In this document: piece after piece, positions 62,971-64,000 of the stretch | Layout of the letters: each line of letters opens with the position of its first letter | Numbering within the stretch: position 1 is the first letter of the stretch | DNA from: Rubrobacter xylanophilus DSM 9941 | GTDB lineage: Bacteria; Actinomycetota; Rubrobacteria; Rubrobacterales; Rubrobacteraceae | DNA: 64,000 nt | Assembly: GCF_000014185.1 (NCBI RefSeq) | Contig: NC_008148.1 | Location: forward strand, 558,001-622,000 | Direction: 5' to 3' | The notes under the pieces: generated by a model | The model's database searches: none | What the model saw: only the letters and a program-made list of their open reading frames with translations | What the model was told of the DNA's origin: nothing | Program-made: the position numbers and the translations under genes

Positions 62971-63503
62971 GAGGGCTCCCCGACGCCCCCTGTGCAGGCG
63001 GCCCCGGGCTCGGGGGTCTGGGGGCCCTGCCGGTAGGCCCGCACGAACTGCTCGAGGCGCCCGTCTTCCGCGGAGTCCAGCCGGAGCTGCTTGCCCCAGG
63101 CGGAGGCCACCACGGGCGCGGGCAGGCCGGGGTAGGGGCTCACGAGGACGTAGGTCTGGCTGCGGGCCAGCTCCCTGAGCCGCTCGACCTGCTCGCGGGG
63201 CAGGTCGGGGCGGTAGGTGATCCAGACGGCCCCGTGCTCCAGCGAGTGGACGGCGTTCTCGTCCCGGACCGGCTCCTCGTAGAAGCCGCAGTTCTGCCAG
63301 ACGGGGCTGTGCACCCCGCCCGCGGGCGGGGTCTGCTCGTAGTCCACCTCGCCCCGGGTGTGCCGGTTGCCGGGGCCCACGTCGTAGCTCCTCACCCCCG
63401 CGATCTCCCCGCCGCCGCGCCGGCTGTCCAGGACGGCGAAGACCGCGAAGGCCACGATGAGCGCCAACACTATCCCCCCGGCGACCAGGTACACCGCGTT
63501 CAT
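62967..63503 (-). CDS. DUF3105 domain-containing protein
   Basis: A 178-residue protein with an N-terminal transmembrane helix (AVYLVAGGIVLALIVAFAVFAV near 3-24) and the DUF3105 domain outside: DYEQTPPAGGVHSPVWQNCG near 54, YEEPVRDENAVHSLEHGAVW near 75 and SPYPGLPAPVVASAWG near 121. The three conserved His residues hint at a metal site. ATG 63503 follows GGGAGG with almost no spacing, and the frame stays open upstream, so a longer N-terminus is possible. Operon with DUF305. Confidence 0.85.
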   Translation of the reverse strand: MNAVYLVAGGIVLALIVAFAVFAVLDSRRGGGEIAGVRSYDVGPGNRHTRGEVDYEQTPPAGGVHSPVWQNCGFYEEPVRDENAVHSLEHGAVWITYRPDLPREQVERLRELARSQTYVLVSPYPGLPAPVVASAWGKQLRLDSAEDGRLEQFVRAYRQGPQTPEPGAACTGGVGEPS

Positions 63504-63637
63504 CCTCCCGCCCCCGCGGGGCTCCCTGCGTATCCTGCCCAACGCTCCGAACCTCTCGGCCGTATACGACTTCGTGCCGCCAGAGATGCTAGCACGGAGG
63601 CGGCGGGGGGCGGTGGTCCCGTTCACCGCCCCCGCCT

Positions 63638-63997
63638 CTACGGTACGCCCCGCGCGAGGAGGACGGCGGCGAGGGCGAGCAGGAGCAGCCAGAGCGCGGC
63701 CACCACGGCGGCCCCGGCCCACGCGGCGGGGCGAACCTCCGCGCCCCGCTCCCTGGCCTTCTTGCGGCACTCGGCCAGGACGTGCGGCGGGATCATGCGC
63801 ACCGCCAGCGCCACCCCCAGGGGGACGAGGATGACGTCGTCCAGGTGGCCGAGGACGGGGATGGCGTCGGGGATGAGGTCTATGGGGCTGAAGGCGTAGG
63901 CCACGACGAGGGCGGCGAAGAGCCGGGCGTGCGGGGGGGTGCGGGGGTCGCGGTAGGCGAGGTAGAGGGCGTGGACCTCGGCCTTCATGCGGCGGGC
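63638..63997 (-). CDS. DUF1232 (YkvA) family membrane protein, possibly truncated by window end
   Basis: The frame is open to the window edge, and the last codons before the edge (WARRM) fit an internal part of the family, so the true start may lie outside; ATG 63988 would give 116 residues. The DUF1232 motif [20 protein letters not shown] near residues 30-49 continues into [14 protein letters not shown], and a C-terminal helix ([20 protein letters not shown]) spans the membrane. The function of the family is not settled. Confidence 0.8.
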   Translation of the reverse strand, partial: ARRMKAEVHALYLAYRDPRTPPHARLFAALVVAYAFSPIDLIPDAIPVLGHLDDVILVPLGVALAVRMIPPHVLAECRKKARERGAEVRPAAWAGAAVVAALWLLLLALAAVLLARGVP

Positions 63998-64000
63998 CCA

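Overview
The window looks like chromosomal DNA of a high-GC actinobacterium, most probably a Rubrobacter (R. xylanophilus-like). Reasons: about 70% G+C in most genes, frequent GTG and TTG starts, tightly overlapping ATGA/GTGA gene junctions, and a Tat/LPXTG secretion style. The genus is inferred from gene content and style, not from a search.

Region 1 (1-9138, plus strand) is a sugar or polyol catabolic operon: MBL-fold hydrolase (cut by the window start), TIM-barrel isomerase, Gfo/Idh/MocA dehydrogenase, SDR, DUF4432 mutarotase-like protein, amidohydrolase, Rieske ferredoxin, a small unknown protein and a giant double-domain altronate-dehydratase-like protein. Region 2 (9143-14318) is a divergent locus around a FadR-type regulator (10535): KduD-like SDR plus cupin on the minus strand; lactonase-like MBL protein, SDR, cupin and zinc alcohol dehydrogenase on the plus strand.

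Region 3 (14584-25770) carries a candidate for every step of the oxidative Weimberg pentose pathway: SDR sugar dehydrogenase, MBL-fold putative lactonase, two enolase-superfamily sugar-acid dehydratases, FAH-family 2-keto-3-deoxy acid dehydratase and ketoglutarate-semialdehyde-type dehydrogenase. It also has a CUT2 sugar ABC transporter and a FadR-type regulator. Two minus-strand promoters, before the regulator operon and before the transporter operon, share an identical 14-bp operator-like palindrome.

Region 4 (25889-29676) holds small unknown and secreted proteins, an LPXTG surface protein and a Wzy-like polymerase with a TPR tail. Region 5 (29827-43204) is an exopolysaccharide locus. A native GC-rich tyrosine autokinase and WbaP-type initiating transferase flank a strikingly AT-richer island (about 31500-41400): flippase, sulfotransferase, four glycosyltransferases, Wzy, and the GDP-rhamnose genes gmd and rmd. 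At the island's right edge lies the 37-codon tail of a destroyed GDP-fucose synthase gene. An IS982-like element with a frameshifted transposase follows (43827-44817).

Region 6 (45080-59458) is a histidine-utilization (hut) cluster: RpiR regulator, sodium symporter, HutH, OpuC/HutXWV-type ABC transporter, a HutH paralog that lacks the Ala-Ser-Gly cofactor-forming triad, an M20 amidohydrolase, HutU, HutF and HutI. No hutG is visible, so the M20 enzyme is a candidate for the last step. Region 7 (59497-61540) is the wreck of a small integrative element: a partial tRNA-Arg duplicate on the left, an XRE-HicB/HicA toxin-antitoxin pair, a multiply frameshifted integrase and the intact tRNA-Arg(ACG) on the right. 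The window ends with a response regulator whose receiver domain is degenerate, DUF305 and DUF3105 membrane-anchored proteins and a partial DUF1232 protein.
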